A stretch of 64,000 nucleotides of DNA from Planctomycetota bacterium (GCA_002683825.1 NYUD01000066.1:1-64000); one strand, 5' to 3'. Counted from the first letter of the stretch, positions 51,677-60,472 are shown. The notes: generated by a model from the letters alone, not told the origin. Program-made: numbers and translations.

Positions 51677-52914
51677 CAAGCGTCCAGGGCGCAGGTGCGC
51701 AGGCCGGAAAAGACGTCGCGGCGCCAGGGCTGGAAGAAGTTGCGCAGGCTCGGGCGCATCATGCGCGCGCGCGTGGCCCACGAACCTCCGCGCAGGACCT
51801 TGCGCGTGTGAAACGAGGTCTTGGAGAAGTCCTCGTACATGTCGGGGACGAAGTCGGGATAGGGCGCGAAGGTGGAGGAGGTCCACTCCCACACGTTGCC
51901 CATCATCTGCCGGCAGCCCTCCGGCGTGTCGGCGCCGGCGAAGGCGTTGACGTCGACCGGACCGCCGCCGCGCCAGTCGAAGCAGGCCGTCTCAGCGTTC
52001 CAGGCTGCGGCGGCCATCTCCCACTCCGCCTCGGTCGGCAGCCGGCGGTCGGCCCAGCGCGCGAAGGCGTCGGCCTCGTACCACGAAAGGTGCTGCATCG
52101 CGCGGGTGGGGTCGATGGCGCTCCAGCGATCGAAGTGTCGCCGTTCGAGCTCGCCCGAGGGCGAGCGGCGCCAGTAGAGCGGCAGCCCGGCCTTCTCGGC
52201 CCGCACCCAGGCCCAGCCCTCCTCGCTCCACAGCTCGGCTCGCGTGTAGCCCGAGTCCCCCACGAAGGCGGCCAGCTCGCCCTCGCTGACGGCGGTCTTC
52301 GAGATACGGAAGGGCTTCACCTCGACCGGGTGGGCCCACTTCTCGTTGTCGAAGCAGAACCCGCTTCCGCGCCGCGCACCCAGAAGGTGCGTCCCGCCCT
52401 CGATTGGAGCGTCTCCACGCGCCGCTTCCGTACTCGCTTCGATCCCGGTCGCGACGTCGAGCTCCGGCAACACACAGCCGAGCGCCTGTCGCGTGTAGGT
52501 GATCGCCTCGGTGTGCATGTCCTCGTGATAGACCGAGTACTCGATGAAGTAGCGCACGCGCTCATCCTCGACGCCCTTCTCGATCAGCTCGAGCACGCCG
52601 TCACGCACTGCGGTGACGTAGGCCAGGCACCCTTCGCGGTCCGGCACCGGCAGGTTCCAGCGATCCTTGTGCGCGATGGAGATCGAGTCGAAGAGCGCGT
52701 CGGAGTCCGGCCTGAGCGGTTCGCGACCCGCGCCCCGGCGCAGTACCCAGTACTCCTGAAAGTAGGCGGCGTGGCAGAGCTCCCACAGGAGCGGATTGAT
52801 CGTCGGCAGGTAAGGGACGCTCAATTCGGCGTCGCAGAGGTCCGAGATCAACTCCAGCGAGCGCGCACGCGCGTCGCGGACGTGTTCGCTCGAGCAGCAT
52901 GTGAGCGCCGACAT
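51676..52914 (-). CDS. senA: Selenoneine synthase SenA (EgtB-like)
   Basis: 412 aa from ATG 52914; ATGs at 52923, 52929 and 52932 and a TTG at 52950 are alternatives, and none has a strong ribosome-binding site. The N-terminal DinB-like domain carries the non-heme iron ligands: CHAAYFQEYW and YHEDMHTEAITY (HxxxHxE). A SUMF1/FGE-like domain follows (ISKTAVSEGELAAFV, RRLPTEAEWEMAAAA, MMGNVWEWTSSTF, VLRGGSWATRARMM). SenA joins hercynine with the selenosugar and O2 to give a selenoxide that decays to selenoneine. EgtB is the sulfur homologue; the neighbouring senB is what argues for the selenium function. No senC (selD-like) gene is adjacent. Confidence 0.88.
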   Translation of the reverse strand: MSALTCCSSEHVRDARARSLELISDLCDAELSVPYLPTINPLLWELCHAAYFQEYWVLRRGAGREPLRPDSDALFDSISIAHKDRWNLPVPDREGCLAYVTAVRDGVLELIEKGVEDERVRYFIEYSVYHEDMHTEAITYTRQALGCVLPELDVATGIEASTEAARGDAPIEGGTHLLGARRGSGFCFDNEKWAHPVEVKPFRISKTAVSEGELAAFVGDSGYTRAELWSEEGWAWVRAEKAGLPLYWRRSPSGELERRHFDRWSAIDPTRAMQHLSWYEADAFARWADRRLPTEAEWEMAAAAWNAETACFDWRGGGPVDVNAFAGADTPEGCRQMMGNVWEWTSSTFAPYPDFVPDMYEDFSKTSFHTRKVLRGGSWATRARMMRPSLRNFFQPWRRDVFSGLRTCALDA

Positions 52915-53007
52915 GGTGCCCATGCTCATCATCGAATTCGAGGGTGTCAACGACCGAGGACGAATATGGAGTCAGGCTCGATCCCCCGAACAATCGAGCC
53001 CGGCTCG

Positions 53008-53052
53008 GCTGTCCAAAAGGGTTGGGAATCCCGGGGGTGTTTCTTGGCGACG
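53008..53052 (+). repeat. Interspersed CCAAAGGGG-type intergenic element
   Basis: GGCTGTCCAAAAGGGTTGGG, then AATCCCGGGGGTGTTTCTTG. It contains both the CCAAAAGGG core and the GGGGGTGTTTCTTG segment. Downstream (53069-53096) TGTGGACCCTGAACCGA followed by CATCCCC matches a sequence next to the copy at 54940-55025 (TGTGGAACCTGAACCGA, CATCCCC). Lies between senA and the gluzincin-like gene. Confidence 0.5.
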
Positions 53053-53121
53053 ATTTACGCGGCTTGTGGACCCTGAACCGAGAACATCCCCAGGTCTGAA
53101 AAACGCCGAGGTGTTCGGGCG

Positions 53122-54765
53122 CTATCCGCCCGAGGTGTCCTGTCCTGTCCTGGCGAATTGACGCCAGGCGTCGTCGATCATCTTGAAGACGTCCTGGCCC
53201 TCGATCTCGAACAGGTCTTCCGACACCTCGCGCCAGTCGCTGACCAGCTTGTTGCGGTTGGCGCTGAACCTGGCGCCGGCGCGCAGCCACTCCTGTCCGA
53301 CCTTGCCCTTCTTGCGACACAGATAGTCGTAGAAGCTCCAGCCCTTGGCGAGGTCGGCATTGTTCAGCTCGAACAGCCTCTTCAGTGCGAGGACTTCGAT
53401 CTTGGGGCCTTCCTCGAGCGCCATCGCGTTGAAGACCTCGCGCGTGCCGCGCATTGCCGTCTTCACGCCCTCTTCGAGATCGGGCGATTCCTTCGGCGGC
53501 AGGCGGTACCTGCGCACGTCTTCTTCGCGGTAGGTAAAGCAATGGGTCGAGTTGCGCCCCAGCATCTCCAGCGAGACATGGTAGGCGACCGCCTCGGGCA
53601 GCCACGCCATCTGTTCGAACCCACCGCCGGCGTTGTACTGAAAGCTGGCGAGCGCGTGACCGACGTGGTGGGTCACGATGCCCTCGAGGTCGGACGATTT
53701 GCCCAACGTCATGTACGAGAGCTTGCGGTGCGGCGCCAACAGGCGGTGCCGGCTCATGTGCCCCTCGAGCCTCTTGTCGCGGAACTTGCCCCAGTTGCGT
53801 TTGTAGTACACCTCGAGGAATTGCTCGTACGAGCGCTTGTGTTCGAACGGGCCGAAGAAGTACTCGATGCAGAGGCCGTCCGGGATGTTGTCCGTGAAGG
53901 TGACGGCGTCCATGTAGGGATCGACGTACTCGATCTTGAACCCGTCGATCGACGTCTCGGCCAGCTCGAGCAGGCCGCGGACCTGATCCTCGCCGAGCCC
54001 CTGCTCGCCGGTCACGTAGACGATGCGGCAGTGGGTGCTCTCCATCACGGCGAACTCCTGGATGCCGTTCGTGATCTCCCGGGAGGCCTCGATCAGGTCC
54101 TCCGGCGTCTCGATGTCGTGGATCGACTCGATGGCTGCACGCAGGCGGTACTCCTGCGCTTGCTTGACGATGATCTTCTCTTCCTTCTTGATGGCCTTCG
54201 CGAGCTTCTCCGCAGCCTTCACGTAGCAGGTGCTCTCGAGCCACTTGTGCAGCCGCGTGTTCGCGCTGACGAAACGCATGTGCCGGCGGAACCACTCGGC
54301 CGAGCCCTTCTTCTCCGCGTCGCGCTCACGCTTGATCTCGTCGACGATCTCGCTGCGGATGCCGTACTCCTCCGAGAGTCCGCCGAAGGTCTGGCCATCG
54401 CGTGAGAACCAGCCGACGCTCTTGATGTACAGCCCGTTGATGCCGAGGACCCACTTCTTGTTGGTGGGAACCAGCTCGCCGCGCCTCAGCTTGTACGGCA
54501 CGAGCTTCGGATCGCCGGAGTCCGCGATCCAGACCTCGTTGCGAGCCGGGCTGTAGTTCCACTTCTTCGTCGCCTCGTCGAGGCTGATCGAGCCATCTCT
54601 GGCCTCACAGATGATGACCTTCTTGCCACTCCACTCGGTCAGGTACTTCTCGAGCTTGTCTTGCCTGTCCTCCTTGATCTGAATGCGCAAGAGCTGCGCG
54701 AAAGCCTCGGAGGTCGTGGCGAACAGGACCAGGGGGAGCAACAAGAACGAACGGGAGAGTGACAT
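53122..54765 (-). CDS. Secreted gluzincin-like protein with altered active-site motif
   Basis: 547 aa from ATG 54765 (signal peptide MSLSRSFLLLPLVLFATTSE, cleaved near AFA); an upstream frame to 54963 is Arg/Pro-rich and not used. The central region is helical and Lys-rich (KAAEKLAKAIKKEEKIIVKQ). The C-terminal half has the peptidase-MA/DUF1570-like layout: FKIEYVDPYMDAVTFT, EHKRSYEQFLEVYYKRNWGK, then GIVTHHVGHALAS near residue 365 and AWLPEAVAYHVSL. The zinc motif is HHVGH instead of HExxH, so the catalytic Glu is missing although both His are kept. It may bind metal without proteolysis. Related to the protein at 5891-7309. Confidence 0.75.
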   Translation of the reverse strand: MSLSRSFLLLPLVLFATTSEAFAQLLRIQIKEDRQDKLEKYLTEWSGKKVIICEARDGSISLDEATKKWNYSPARNEVWIADSGDPKLVPYKLRRGELVPTNKKWVLGINGLYIKSVGWFSRDGQTFGGLSEEYGIRSEIVDEIKRERDAEKKGSAEWFRRHMRFVSANTRLHKWLESTCYVKAAEKLAKAIKKEEKIIVKQAQEYRLRAAIESIHDIETPEDLIEASREITNGIQEFAVMESTHCRIVYVTGEQGLGEDQVRGLLELAETSIDGFKIEYVDPYMDAVTFTDNIPDGLCIEYFFGPFEHKRSYEQFLEVYYKRNWGKFRDKRLEGHMSRHRLLAPHRKLSYMTLGKSSDLEGIVTHHVGHALASFQYNAGGGFEQMAWLPEAVAYHVSLEMLGRNSTHCFTYREEDVRRYRLPPKESPDLEEGVKTAMRGTREVFNAMALEEGPKIEVLALKRLFELNNADLAKGWSFYDYLCRKKGKVGQEWLRAGARFSANRNKLVSDWREVSEDLFEIEGQDVFKMIDDAWRQFARTGQDTSGG

Positions 54766-55145
54766 GTCGAACAACCCGAGCGGAGGAATCGGAGAAACGC
54801 CGGCGCGCGGATTATCGGCCTCCTTTCGCTTGCCGAAAGGACTCGGGAGCGGGAAAGGACTGTACCCAAAAGCCCGAGAGCGGGGATGTCGGTTCAGGTT
54901 CCACAGGGGGCGCAAGACGCCGCCAAGCGATCCCCCAGGGGACGATTTCCGGCCCCCTCCCACCCCGGAGACCGGCGTCGGGGAGGTGATGGAGATCGAG
55001 CCGGCAAGAACACCCCCGCCGGAGGATTAGGTGCTCCAGCGGGGTCTTGAGGTGGGCGCCGGCACCTGAACCACGTCAAGGCCACACGGGTGGAGGACAT
55101 CCAGGACCCAGGCTAGCCGGGGATGGACGCCCGCGGGCCGCGACT
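54766..55145. other. Intergenic region with a back-to-back pair of interspersed elements
   Basis: No gene is supported. Two element copies face opposite ways at 54940-55025 (minus) and 55026-55070 (plus). The rest, near 54880-54930, contains GGGGATGTCGGTTCAGG, whose complement matches sequence beside the copy at 53008. Confidence 0.5.
54940..55070. repeat. Interspersed intergenic elements, inverted pair
   Basis: Plus copy: ATTAGGTGCTCCAGCGGGGT then CTTGAGG and GCCGGCACC, where GGTGC and GCACC can pair. Minus copy: CCGGCGGGGGTGTTCTTGCC then CACCTCCCCGACGCCGG and CCGGGGTGGGAGG, which parallels the long copy at 43861-43945. CCGGC pairs with GCCGG around GGGGGTGTTCTT. Confidence 0.55.
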
Positions 55146-56429
55146 TCAGCGCAGCCGACGCGGAACCTGCGTCCCGTGGAACGCGCCCAGGCTCCGGCCC
55201 ACCTCGAAGTCCAGGTTGTCGACGGCCCCGGAACCGGAGAGCGTGACCGTGACGCACACGAGATCGTCGGCCTCGAAGTCGGGGTGCTCGACGGCCGTGG
55301 CGGTCGCCGCGAACCCCGGCTGGTCGCTCAGGGTCGCCAGGTCCAGCGTGCCGTAGCCCGGCGGACCGTTCACGGCCACGTCTGCGGTCCAGCCCGCCGG
55401 AACGAAGTAGGTGCGGGTGAAGCCCATCGAGCTGTGCAGCTCGACGGTCGCCGCCAGGCCGTCCGAGGGACACACGTCGATCAGATCGATCGAATTCGCA
55501 CGGCTTCTCTGCTGGAAGAAGAACTGAAACGATCCCCCGCTTCGATCGTCCCCCGGGAAGTCGTAGATCCCGGGCACCGACTGCAGCGCTCGGTCCTGTG
55601 CGATCAGCACGTTCCCCAGCCCGACCAGCAGGTCCGGATCCGCACTTTCCATGTTCGGCCCGTCGGGCGTTGAATCGAAGAGCGCCGGGGAGAGCCCCGA
55701 ATTCGAGAAGCCGCTGATCGTGACCAGCCCGGCGTAGTCCAACGCCTCGATCTCCAGTCCGTTCGCAAGGCTCACCGCGGAGATGCCGTCGGTCTCGAAG
55801 TCGATCACGGTGCGATTTGAGAACGGAAGGACCTCGAAATCGTAGGTGAACATGGGTGTGTAGATGCCGTTCTCGGTCTCCTCGGCGATCCCTGCACCAA
55901 AGATCGAGTAGATGCCGGCCTCGAGGGTTCCCCCGGTGGCGTACGTCGCCTGGCCTTCACCGCTGTGCTCGAAGATCACCTCTTCCTCACCGAGGAGTCT
56001 GACCTCACCGAAGGAGACGGAGCCGTTGAAAGAGAAGGTCACGTCAGCGCTCAGGCGGAAGAGCACGAAGGCGGTCGTGTAACAGTAGGTCGTGGCATCG
56101 TAGGCCATGGGAACATCGATGATGGCAAACGCACCGCAGTCGGCCGTGATCCGGTCGCTCTCGATTCGGGACAACATGCTCGGGCTGGTGAACGCAAAGG
56201 CGTTCGTCCGGGGCAAGGGCACGCTCACAGCCGCGGTAATAGACGAGACGAAGAAGTCGAAGTTCGCCGCCTGATCCATGGCGGAGTCGAAGAGGTCGAC
56301 CCCGCCGGGCCCGGATATGGAAGCGTTGGTGAAAAGGGTCCGCTGCTGGAGGAGCGGGACGACCAGGTTCTCCTGGGCGCGGTTCGCAAGGCAGAGGGCG
56401 AGCAGGGCGAGGGGAAAGAGCTTTCCCAT
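55146..56429 (-). CDS. Secreted protein with several beta domains
   Basis: 427 aa from ATG 56429 (signal peptide MGKLFPLALLALCLA); the frame further upstream is not used. The first 190 residues form a beta domain with paired Cys (ITADCGAFAI, TTYCYTTAF). From about 215 a second domain starts with VIDFETDGISAVSLANGLEI and ALDYAGLVTISGFSN, the pattern of extracellular beta-sandwich domains found in PEP-CTERM-like and other secreted proteins (a DFE start, then GGSFQFFFQQ and DLVCVTVTLSGSGAVDNLDF). Probably binds a sugar or surface polymer; not established. Confidence 0.72.
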   Translation of the reverse strand: MGKLFPLALLALCLANRAQENLVVPLLQQRTLFTNASISGPGGVDLFDSAMDQAANFDFFVSSITAAVSVPLPRTNAFAFTSPSMLSRIESDRITADCGAFAIIDVPMAYDATTYCYTTAFVLFRLSADVTFSFNGSVSFGEVRLLGEEEVIFEHSGEGQATYATGGTLEAGIYSIFGAGIAEETENGIYTPMFTYDFEVLPFSNRTVIDFETDGISAVSLANGLEIEALDYAGLVTISGFSNSGLSPALFDSTPDGPNMESADPDLLVGLGNVLIAQDRALQSVPGIYDFPGDDRSGGSFQFFFQQRSRANSIDLIDVCPSDGLAATVELHSSMGFTRTYFVPAGWTADVAVNGPPGYGTLDLATLSDQPGFAATATAVEHPDFEADDLVCVTVTLSGSGAVDNLDFEVGRSLGAFHGTQVPRRLR

Positions 56430-56740
56430 GGGGCACCGAGCGGTAGGGGGGGTGATGGAAGCCGGCCTACAGGATGCCATGCCCGGCGAACTCGTGTTGC
56501 ACGACGGAGAAACGATCCTCGATGGGTGGCACGGGACGGCCGGGAGGCCATCCCGTGCTCTTCCCGGGTTCTCGAAGGCGAGCACGGGCGCTCCAAAGGG
56601 GATCCCGACCCTGCTGCGCGTTCTCGCCCCGGCGGCGAGCGGGGAACGATCGGTTTGTTCTTCTTTCCCGGGGAAAGTCGAAACCGTGGCTCGCGGTTAC
56701 CTGACTAACCGAGGGGTCGCCACCTCAAGAAGAAAATGCC
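56430..56740. other. Divergent intergenic region
   Basis: No gene is supported between the secreted protein start and the penicillin acylase start. It carries one interspersed element copy (56583-56612) about 130 bp upstream of the acylase gene. Confidence 0.45.
56583..56612 (+). repeat. Interspersed CCAAAGGGG-type intergenic element
   Basis: CACGGGCGCTCCAAAGGGGA followed by TCCCGACC. GGGATCCC is self-complementary. Upstream of the acylase gene. Confidence 0.5.
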
Positions 56741-57328
56741 ATGCGCTTCGCCCCCCCTCTCTTCTCCCTGTTCTTTGCGTCGGTTCTTCTCACCACGCCG
56801 TCCGCCCAGGGCGTCGCGGCCGGGCCCGGGCACGTCGCCCGGGTGGGCGAACAGGTCGAGATCGTGCGCGACGCCCACGGGGTGCCTCACGTCTTCGCCT
56901 CCACCGACCGCGGGGCGATGTACGGCGCCGGCTACGCCACGGCCCAGGACCGCCTCTTCCAGATGTGCTTCTACCGCCTCGCCATCCAGGGACGGCAGGC
57001 CGAGTTCCTGGGTGACGTGGGCGAAGCGAGCGCCAACACGATCGAGCAGGACATGGAGATGCGCTACAGCGGCTACTACCGCCACAGCCGGTCGGTCTTC
57101 GCCATCCTCGACAGCTTGACCCGGGGCCTTTTGCAAGCCTTCGCCGACGGCGTGAACGCCTGGATCGACGAGCCGGGCATGGTCCCCCATCCGCTCTTCG
57201 CGACCCATGCCATTGCGATCGAGCCCTGGACGCCGGCGGACACTACCGTTCCTAGGCGTGCGGTGAGAAGCGTGAACGGTAGGCGCGGGCACACAGCATG
57301 TTTGCCCGGGCGGCGTGCTTGCCGGTGA
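56741..57328 (+). pseudogene. Truncated penicillin acylase family gene
   Basis: 195 codons. Starts normally with a signal peptide (MRFAPPLFSLFFASVLLTTP) and the family start VEIVRDAHGVPHVFASTDRG, AGYATAQDRLFQMCFYRLAI, LLQAFADGVNAWIDEPG. Recognisable homology stops near 57246 (IAIEPWTPADT). The remaining frame only reads the antisense of the convergent oxidoreductase gene. Penicillin acylases are usually 700 aa or more, and the catalytic N-terminal Ser of the beta subunit is never reached. A deletion or rearrangement joined this gene to the 3' end of its neighbour, so it is not expected to be active. Confidence 0.75.
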
Positions 57329-58679
57329 ACCTCTCGGTTTCGGACTCGAACACGAGCTCCGGCCCAACGTGCACCGGCGTAGAAGGTGCAATCGCATTGT
57401 CGCCGAGATGCTCTTTCATGCGTATCCCCGCCTCGTTCCCCGCCGGCCATGTCCGGCCGAAGAGAGCGTCGGTCTCCCCGAGTTCACGCGGCTCACCCAG
57501 GAGATAGGAGATGTTTCCCAGGTGGCACAGGCCCGACGAAATGTGGCCTTCGAGGCTCTCCGACGCCAGGAGGTCGGAACGCCCGGCCTTCACCGCATCG
57601 AGGAAGTTCTGAAAGTGATTCCCGCCACCCCGAAACGTGCGGATGACGCGCCCGGCGTGATCGAAAGCCGTCACCTCTTCGTAAGTGCTGATGACCAGGT
57701 AGCCGCCCTCGCAGTGAAAAATGACGCCGATGAAAGTGTTGCGATGGCTTCCCGTCGGTAGCCCGCGTACCTCGAAGACGATCTGCTTTTCGCCGTAGTC
57801 GTAGGCGGAGATCAACGTGTTGGGAGTATCCCCGTCATCGTCGTATCCGATGCGTCCGCCGCAGCTGACGACGCGCCTGGGGAACCCGTTCAGGCCCAGG
57901 CCCCAGCGCGCGATGTCCATCTGGTGCACGCCCTGATTGCCGAGGTCTCCGTTGCCCGTGTTGAAGTCCCAGTGCCAGTCGTAGTGCAGGTTCTTTCGGC
58001 GCAAGGCCCGCATCTCGGCCGGGCCGATCCACCGATCGTAGTCGAGCGTTGCGGGCGGGGTTTGATTCTCGGTCACCTTGCCGATGCTGTTGCGCACCTT
58101 GTAGCACAGCCCGGTCGCCAACCAGGTCCGCCCCAGGCCGCCTCCATGCAGCCATGCGATCGCATCGCTCGTGGCGCGGGCGCTGCGTGCCTGCGTGCCG
58201 TGCTGGACGATGCGATCGAAGCGGCGCGCCGCATCGACGACCGCTCTGCCCTCCGCCAGGTTGTGGCTGAGGGGCTTCTCCACGTAGACGTGCTTGCCCG
58301 CCTCCAGGGCCCAGAGCGTGCCCAGCGAGTGCCAGTGGTTCGGGGTTGCGAACGACACCGCATCGATGGTCGGATCCTCGAGGATCGAGCGCATGTCCCT
58401 GTGGTACTTCGCCCGGGGCACCGCCGCGAGTGCCGGTTCGATCACCGCCGAGTCCACGTCGCAGATCGCGACGACCTCGGAATCGGGCGAGTTCTTGAAC
58501 GCCTTGACGTGGGCCCGGCCGCGCCCGCGGACGCCGATGACGGCCACGCGCAGGGGGTCGTCCCTTCCGACCGAGGAACGAACCTCGCCGGTCGAGCTCT
58601 GACAGGCGCTGACGCCCGTGGCTGCGGCCGCAGCGATCAGCGAATCCTCGAGGAACCGTCGTCGGGTCAGGTTCTTCAT
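57252..58679 (-). CDS. Tat-exported Gfo/Idh/MocA family oxidoreductase
   Basis: 475 aa. A twin-arginine signal (LTRRRFLEDSLIAAAAATG, then SACQ) directs folded export. The NAD(P)-binding Rossmann start LRVAVIGVRGRGRAHVKAF and the family signature HVYVEKPLSHN with catalytic Lys are present, followed by the C-terminal beta-sheet domain (GDLGNQGVHQMDIARWGLGL, FIGVIFHCEGGYLVI). Substrate unknown, typically a sugar or inositol derivative. The next genes on both strands (SUMF1 lipoprotein, TIM-barrel isomerase) fit a sugar-processing cluster. Its 3' end has cut into the penicillin acylase gene. Confidence 0.92.
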   Translation of the reverse strand: MKNLTRRRFLEDSLIAAAAATGVSACQSSTGEVRSSVGRDDPLRVAVIGVRGRGRAHVKAFKNSPDSEVVAICDVDSAVIEPALAAVPRAKYHRDMRSILEDPTIDAVSFATPNHWHSLGTLWALEAGKHVYVEKPLSHNLAEGRAVVDAARRFDRIVQHGTQARSARATSDAIAWLHGGGLGRTWLATGLCYKVRNSIGKVTENQTPPATLDYDRWIGPAEMRALRRKNLHYDWHWDFNTGNGDLGNQGVHQMDIARWGLGLNGFPRRVVSCGGRIGYDDDGDTPNTLISAYDYGEKQIVFEVRGLPTGSHRNTFIGVIFHCEGGYLVISTYEEVTAFDHAGRVIRTFRGGGNHFQNFLDAVKAGRSDLLASESLEGHISSGLCHLGNISYLLGEPRELGETDALFGRTWPAGNEAGIRMKEHLGDNAIAPSTPVHVGPELVFESETERFTGKHAARANMLCARAYRSRFSPHA

Positions 58680-58715
58680 GCCGCCGCCACCCTTCGAAGC
58701 TCCGGCCCGTGGACG

Positions 58716-59495
58716 CTATCGGTCCTCGGGCCCTCGCACCATCCGGAATCCGAGGTGATCCCCATCGGGTACCCACCACAGACCGGGCGGAAAACCCGGA
58801 TCGTCCAGCAACCAGTCGTCTTCGAACCGCAGTCTCGTCTTCGGTGAAATCTCATTCGCCGGGTCCTTCCAGGATCCACCGCGCAGCACCGCGCTTCGTG
58901 GCTCGTCGGGGTCGAAGGGATTCGCGCAGTACTCCCAGAGGTTGCCCAGCATATCGTAAACCCCGTGGGCGTTGGGTCTCTTCCGTCCCACGGCCTGGGT
59001 CTTGCCCGTACTGTTTTCGGCACACCATGCGTAGTCGCCCACGCGTGCCGGTCTCGGACCCGAGGCCGCGCTCCACTCCTCTTCGCTGGGAAGTCGATAC
59101 GTCCCGGGCACGAGTTCGCTCAGCCAGCGGCAATACTTCTGCGCCCCGTTGCGACTCATGCCGACGGCTGGCCGAGGTCCCGTACCCCAGTGGCGATCAA
59201 ACGGGTGGACCTCGAGCGGCTTGGAGGGACGCGAAAGCGCGTCGACACCCTCGGGAAGCCTCTCGTTGAACGCGCAAAAGACGAGGTATTGCTCCCAGGT
59301 CACCTCGGTGCGGCCGATCCAGAAACCGGCGGAGGGAATCCACACCATGTCGAAGGTGAGCGATGTGCCCGGGATCCTCTCGGTGTAGTCGTCCCGGGCT
59401 CCGGCGGATGGCCGGGGCTCCTTCTCCGGCCCTGCACAGCCGCTCGAGGCCACGGCGCAAACGAGCGCGACGCAGCACGGTAAAAGGGGCCACAT
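58716..59495 (-). CDS. SUMF1/FGE-like domain lipoprotein
   Basis: 259 aa. The lipoprotein signal peptide ends in lipobox SSGC (CAVASSGCAG). A single SUMF1-like domain fills the rest: FDMVWIPSAGFWIGRTEVTW, QYLVFCAFNERLP, YCRWLSELVPGTYRLPSEEE, NAHGVYDMLGNLWEYCANPF, SAVLRGGSWKD. The paired Cys that copper-dependent formylglycine generation needs near the C-terminus are not seen, so catalysis is doubtful. It precedes the oxidoreductase gene by 36 bp on the same strand and shares a very short divergent promoter gap with the isomerase gene. Confidence 0.85.
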   Translation of the reverse strand: MWPLLPCCVALVCAVASSGCAGPEKEPRPSAGARDDYTERIPGTSLTFDMVWIPSAGFWIGRTEVTWEQYLVFCAFNERLPEGVDALSRPSKPLEVHPFDRHWGTGPRPAVGMSRNGAQKYCRWLSELVPGTYRLPSEEEWSAASGPRPARVGDYAWCAENSTGKTQAVGRKRPNAHGVYDMLGNLWEYCANPFDPDEPRSAVLRGGSWKDPANEISPKTRLRFEDDWLLDDPGFPPGLWWVPDGDHLGFRMVRGPEDR

Positions 59496-59526
59496 GCTTT
59501 GCTAGGATAGGCGCCGCGAGGTAGCG

Positions 59527-60417
59527 ATGCACGGGATCTCACGACGCGAACTCCTCCGCGGCTCGAGTGTTTTACCGCTGGCCGCGGTTCCCTTCTCGCT
59601 CGGGCGGGACAGACGAGGCGACGGTGTCGACTTCGTCCCGCCCATCGGAGCCTGCGCCGGGCTGTCCCGCGCCGAAGCTCTGGCGCGGGAGGGCGGCGCC
59701 TACATCGAGATCAGCTGCGCCGGCAATCTCATCCCGGACAGACCCGAAAGTGAATTCACGGCCAGGCTGGAGCAGATCAAGAACGCTGCGGTCCCGGTGC
59801 GCAGGGCCAACGGCTTCTTGCCGGGCAAGCTGCAATGCACCGGCCCCGATGCAGATCACGAGGCCGTCCTGAACTACGCCGAGCTCGCCTTCGAGCGTGC
59901 TTCGCGGGCGGGCATTGAAACCATCACGTTCGGTTCGAGCGGGGCGCGCACGCTCCCCGAAGGCTTCCCGCCCGCCGAAGCGCGGCTTCAATTCGTCGCG
60001 ACCCTCGCGCGCATGGCTCCGCTGGCAGAGAAGTGGGGCGTGACGGTTGCGGTCGAACCGCTGCGTCGGGCCGAAACGAACTTCATCAACCGGGTCTCCG
60101 AGGCGCTGCCCCTGGTGCGTGCCGTCGACCACCCGCGCGTGCGCATCACGGCCGACATCTATCACATGCTGGTCGAGGAGGATCCCCCCGAGTCCATCGT
60201 GGAAGCCGGGGCCTACATCCACCACGTCCACATCGCGGAGAAGGACGGACGCACCGCCCCGGGCGTCAAGGGGGACGACTTTCGCCCCTATCTACGCGCC
60301 CTGTCCAGGATCGGCTACTCGGGCGACATCTCCATCGAGTGCCGCTGGTCGGACTTCGACGCACAGCTCGCCCCGGCCCTGGCGGCGCTCCGCGCCCAGT
60401 GCGCGGAAATCGGCTGA
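59527..60417 (+). CDS. Tat-exported sugar-phosphate isomerase/epimerase-like TIM barrel
   Basis: 296 aa. Tat-type signal ISRRELLRGSSVLPLAAVPF. The xylose-isomerase-like AP-endonuclease-2 barrel is indicated by the metal ligands: Glu in VTVAVEPLRR, Asp in RITADIYHML, His in YIHHVHIAE, and Glu in DISIECRW. Likely interconverts a sugar or cyclitol together with the Gfo/Idh/MocA enzyme. Only 31 bp separate its start from that of the divergent lipoprotein gene, so both promoters overlap; TAGGAT at 59503 is a possible -10 box. Confidence 0.87.
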   Translation: MHGISRRELLRGSSVLPLAAVPFSLGRDRRGDGVDFVPPIGACAGLSRAEALAREGGAYIEISCAGNLIPDRPESEFTARLEQIKNAAVPVRRANGFLPGKLQCTGPDADHEAVLNYAELAFERASRAGIETITFGSSGARTLPEGFPPAEARLQFVATLARMAPLAEKWGVTVAVEPLRRAETNFINRVSEALPLVRAVDHPRVRITADIYHMLVEEDPPESIVEAGAYIHHVHIAEKDGRTAPGVKGDDFRPYLRALSRIGYSGDISIECRWSDFDAQLAPALAALRAQCAEIG

Positions 60418-60472
60418 GACGCTCGCGCGCGGGATCCGAACCCGCTGGACTGTCGAACCCTTCGCTGCGCGG

